A stretch of 64,000 bases of DNA from Pyramidobacter piscolens (GTDB lineage: Bacteria; Synergistota; Synergistia; Synergistales; Dethiosulfovibrionaceae), in assembly GCA_004558205.1 (NCBI GenBank), contig SFDM01000012.1, positions 1 through 64,000 of the forward strand. Direction: 5' to 3'. A program made the translations under genes and the position numbers. A model generated the notes under the pieces. The model made no database searches and was not told the origin of the DNA. It was given only the letters and a program-made list of their open reading frames with translations. Shown here one piece after another: positions 61,901 through 64,000 of the stretch (its first letter is position 1; each line of letters begins with the position of its first letter).

Positions 61901-63990
61901 ACGAGCAGGTCCTCAGGGCCCGCGTCGAAGTCGCCAAGGAAGAAAACAAGGCCGATTCATCCAGGCTGGTCAAAAAACTGGATCAGCAGATCGCCGAGGA
62001 GTTCCCTCAGGATCCCAACAACTCGCTGAAGTACGCCGTGTCCGCGGCGGGCGACGGCGACTACAGGACAGCCTTCAAGACGCTGGAGCCCATGATCGCC
62101 CTGGGAAGCAACGCGGCGCTTCTGGCCTGCTGCTATCCTTCGATCTCGCCGTCGCTGGGCGTGACTCTGGAGGAGTTTAAGGCTCAGCTGAAGCTCTTTA
62201 TCGACAGCGGCTGCGTCACCACGTCGCTGAAGAGCTACAGGGCGAGCGTCGTCGAAAACAAAAGCGACGCCCGCAGCGACAAGCCAGAGCCCATTCAGCT
62301 GCTGATCATCATCTGCGCCTCGGGAACCACGAAGGCCACGATCCTCGAGGTGGACAAGCTTCTGGAAGAGGCCGGCGGCAGAGCGTCGCTGGCCGTCGAC
62401 GGCACGTCGCTGGCGGAGAACCTGCCCAGCGGCATCGACCTGTCCACGATGAGGACTCTGAACGCGACGGGGCGCTGGGACTTTATCCTCAGCGACTTCA
62501 CCGACCCGAAGGTCACGGAAGATGACGCTGAGCGCTCTTTCTGGACGACGCGCATCACCTTGGAAGGGCAGCGGGAGACCGAGACCGAAATGGTGGCCCG
62601 CCTCTCGGGACGCATGGGAATGCTTCGCGGCGCGGCTCTGGCCGGCGGTTTCGACATTTCCACCTGGATCTACCCGAATGGCGACTGGGGCCAGCTCTCA
62701 GTCAAGAGCGACGAGACCACGGTGAGCGCCGTCAAAATGGCCACAAACGCTAACTTCGCCATTGCCTTTGCGCCCACGGACACTGGATACTGGATCAGCG
62801 GGGAGGACCACAGCCGGATCCCCATGAAGTACGTCTATCGCACGAACTTCGACGAAGAAGCTCAGAAGCGCCTTCTGACGGAACGGCATCCGACCCGCAG
62901 CGCCGTCTTTGAAGCGGCGAAGGTGGCCAGCTGGAACGGCCAGATCCCGAGGGCGAAAAACCTTTTCGAGAGAGCCCGCGAGCTGGGCGTCGGTCACGCG
63001 CAGATGGACGTGGTGGAAGGCCGGAACTACTATTACGGCGAGGACTACCCCAATGCTTTGGAAAGGGGCCTGAAGGCCAGAGACGCGAACGTCATGGACA
63101 AGGACGCCCGCAAGCTCGTGAAGGACGTGGGCGAACAGATGAGCGTCCACGCCGGCCCGAACTGGCGCGACTTTAAAGACAGCGACGGAAACTACGAGAA
63201 GGAATGGGGCCTTGACGTCTCGGGTTACGTGACCGAACGGCTGAAGCTTGGTCTGGGCTATTCCGACCTCCGCGTCGGCGACGATATCGGCGAGATCACG
63301 GGATCGCGCATCGGCCTCAACGCGCGCTATCATGTGGGCCCTCTTCAATATCTCGACGGCTCTCTATGGCTCACCCGCCGCAGCGGCTTTGACGACTTCT
63401 TCGGCGGCCGCTTGTCCTACAACGGCGTCTTTGATTTCAAAAATTGGAACGCCAACGGAACCTGGAATGTCTTTGTGGGGCACGACAGCGTGAACACCCG
63501 CAAGGCCATCGAAAAGGACATTACAGCCACCGAGATCGGCGCCGCCACGTCCTTCCGCCTGAATAACGACTGGGATGTGGATCTAGGGCTGACCTACACG
63601 AACCGCAGCGACAACAACGATACCTTCGCTTTCAACTTCAGACCCATGTACCGCCTTATGGAAGCGCCTCTGGTGAAGCTGGGCTATTGGTTCCAGTACG
63701 GCGACAGCAACGTGAACCCTGATGAATACTACGCGCCCGTGAACAGCCAGAGCCATGTGGCCGTGGTGATGGCCAACCACGTCTTCAACGACCGGTTCAG
63801 CGTCGGAGCCCTTTTGGGCTGGGGCGTCGGCAAGTCGGGCGGCGGCGACTGGCACAGCATCCTGCGCGCCAACGTGGATTTCCGCTGGCAGGTCATCCCC
63901 GACCTGTGGCTGTCCTTCGGCTACCGTCACTTCGAGACGTCGGACTACGACTCTGACGAGTTCCGCGCCTGGTTCGAGTACGTATTTTAG
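58954..63990 (+). CDS. TPR-repeat outer-membrane beta-barrel protein with embedded deacetylase-like segment
   Basis: 1678 residues, GTG start at 58954 overlapping the previous stop (GTGA), with GGGAGG upstream. A signal peptide (about 1-25) is followed by a long helical repeat region with tetratricopeptide character (about 30-1100; e.g. YDRGRYDEALTLVNQAL, GDQPRASEYFTKALAIDG). A segment at about 1112-1320 resembles a deacetylase core (YPNGDWG at 1240-1246) without visible metal motifs. A C-terminal barrel (about 1415-1678) has alternating strands and ends in Phe, the usual signal for outer-membrane insertion. It resembles PgaA/PelB-type export porins. Confidence 0.88.
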   Translation: MTRFIKKILLALCLTELLILCAAAETSGDAGAPSSAVSASRAQVFYDRGRYDEALTLVNQALDADKWYFPLWKLKGKILCALNRTTEMDEVMSTYFLSEPDDVAFKAFWLKSILSRRASPEERKKLGDNFWALEPDPGAATKILAAYLEEYDEKKIRPQLLATWPESSENIKRLGQVMALCDAGQYLEASAQVLQGPWVHSKESDLESTIAYRIAEALYEEKSYPACWNILTALEQASYSAVKIAQLSGNLYRQTGEPEKAAQSWEKMWRLAEEPDLWLVRIADAYYAASKDEEVLRVLETAVNAFPRNPLIQGRYMLILHVLGKEEPLDEYRRRLDGLNYPLGLAYGKALIAHAKKDESAAQTLMSSAASMNKDQQWSLFLFDRGSPERPLKVVPDAYVWTEDTREAIKLRDRGWTYWKARNYDMAVKMWTEALDIGFPDSRDFILNVSMRLLEAGRSGLANSLVQRVIPNRFNTLSFLSYLVRTQRWYVVPLLLRGYKPAQGDEELWVNLYMAYASLRMGRAADLHRSLNALKRLPAPSKEMAVPSVNEKFDIIEARLTTQHYCDMVAALCSTAAAQKNIDLLLQLVSMRHWYSLNASTRSAILKKAAREFLNSRNGPAFQALSQSRQWKELNVKLNGQDTFTASLVMLEQKDVTNADAFQGVKWNELSPRERLKLYVEAGELYYSYGDQPRASEYFTKALAIDGSHADANLYMALIAATGAAHDAAAASQYVAKARSKGSPKLRYLIYAETERLAGHEKKSLALYKTYFNEAPDDYGRMAEVIQRLLALGETTEAQRYTAILEKASASGSLSATEALARARYEFGDYEGAESLWSGLLTKNPNNLNYLVGYGDALLAQGKHEKLMAGLERPAFSSLDPRLMGLLIQCYIDSGRTASVPHCVDLALNEQPGDSRFQNLGMQASEILGDKPESYRYASELLKKDPYHINTRRILIESLLALKDERGDLKEALDRYGEMNPKNEQVLRARVEVAKEENKADSSRLVKKLDQQIAEEFPQDPNNSLKYAVSAAGDGDYRTAFKTLEPMIALGSNAALLACCYPSISPSLGVTLEEFKAQLKLFIDSGCVTTSLKSYRASVVENKSDARSDKPEPIQLLIIICASGTTKATILEVDKLLEEAGGRASLAVDGTSLAENLPSGIDLSTMRTLNATGRWDFILSDFTDPKVTEDDAERSFWTTRITLEGQRETETEMVARLSGRMGMLRGAALAGGFDISTWIYPNGDWGQLSVKSDETTVSAVKMATNANFAIAFAPTDTGYWISGEDHSRIPMKYVYRTNFDEEAQKRLLTERHPTRSAVFEAAKVASWNGQIPRAKNLFERARELGVGHAQMDVVEGRNYYYGEDYPNALERGLKARDANVMDKDARKLVKDVGEQMSVHAGPNWRDFKDSDGNYEKEWGLDVSGYVTERLKLGLGYSDLRVGDDIGEITGSRIGLNARYHVGPLQYLDGSLWLTRRSGFDDFFGGRLSYNGVFDFKNWNANGTWNVFVGHDSVNTRKAIEKDITATEIGAATSFRLNNDWDVDLGLTYTNRSDNNDTFAFNFRPMYRLMEAPLVKLGYWFQYGDSNVNPDEYYAPVNSQSHVAVVMANHVFNDRFSVGALLGWGVGKSGGGDWHSILRANVDFRWQVIPDLWLSFGYRHFETSDYDSDEFRAWFEYVF

Positions 63991-64000
63991 AGGCAGAAGT

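Overview
The window looks like chromosomal DNA of an anaerobic, amino-acid-using, diderm bacterium of the phylum Synergistota (Pyramidobacter/Cloacibacillus-like). This is inference from gene content, not from a database match. The clues are an outer-membrane chaperone (Skp/OmpH) and an outer-membrane beta-barrel protein, a V/A-type rather than F-type ATPase with a sodium-type K ring, two Na+/alanine-glycine symporters, a TRAP transporter, an M20 amidohydrolase with a membrane-protein pair, a gamma-glutamyltransferase, GC-rich genes and AT-rich spacers. No rRNA, CRISPR array, phage or intact insertion sequence was seen.

Layout. 0-9 kb: an exported formylglycine-enzyme-like/flavodoxin fusion, a TPP-riboswitch-controlled CytX permease, Na+/alanine symporter copy 1, an MBL hydrolase/YczE/thioredoxin-like operon, an exported bicupin and an XRE regulator. 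9-13.4 kb: a glycosyltransferase remnant abutting a TRAP operon (dctP-dctQ-dctM), an exported hydratase-like protein, and a perfect palindrome holding a canonical parS 16-mer. 13.8-20.2 kb: GNAT, a MerR regulator with two ferredoxin-type aldo/keto reductases, a membrane metallophosphoesterase, a DUF4405-like haem membrane protein and a second exported flavodoxin. 20.7-24.5 kb: symporter copy 2, a YwrD-like gamma-glutamyltransferase and OmpH. 24.6-36.4 kb is a housekeeping core: adenosine-specific kinase, radA, leuS-holA, rpsT, a DinG-type helicase, rpmH-rnpA-yidD-yidC-jag, an AI-2E-family protein and tRNA-Gly(CCC). 36.5-41.3 kb: a PucR regulator, two membrane proteins and an M20 peptidase. 42.6-51.4 kb: the nine-gene V-ATPase operon (H/G-I-K-E-C-F-A-B-D). 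51.7-64 kb: a BvgS-like hybrid histidine kinase, then a three-gene set coupled by 4-nt overlaps (PilZ-glycosyltransferase, membrane-anchored pseudo-deacetylase, 1678-residue TPR/beta-barrel protein).

The last block is the best candidate for an undescribed system. It resembles the Pga/Pel/Bcs logic of a c-di-GMP-controlled synthase, a periplasmic modifying factor and an outer-membrane TPR porin, but both deacetylase-like domains have lost recognisable metal ligands and the second lies inside the outer-membrane protein. Other notable items: two near-identical MerR-type promoters (19-bp spacers) in front of the two exported flavodoxin genes, with a MerR gene nearby; two small dispersed repeat families (A, MITE-like; B, hairpin-containing); a hairpin that buries the histidine-kinase ribosome binding site; and the parS-like site about 19 kb from the rpmH-rnpA-yidC cluster, which would fit an origin-proximal segment.
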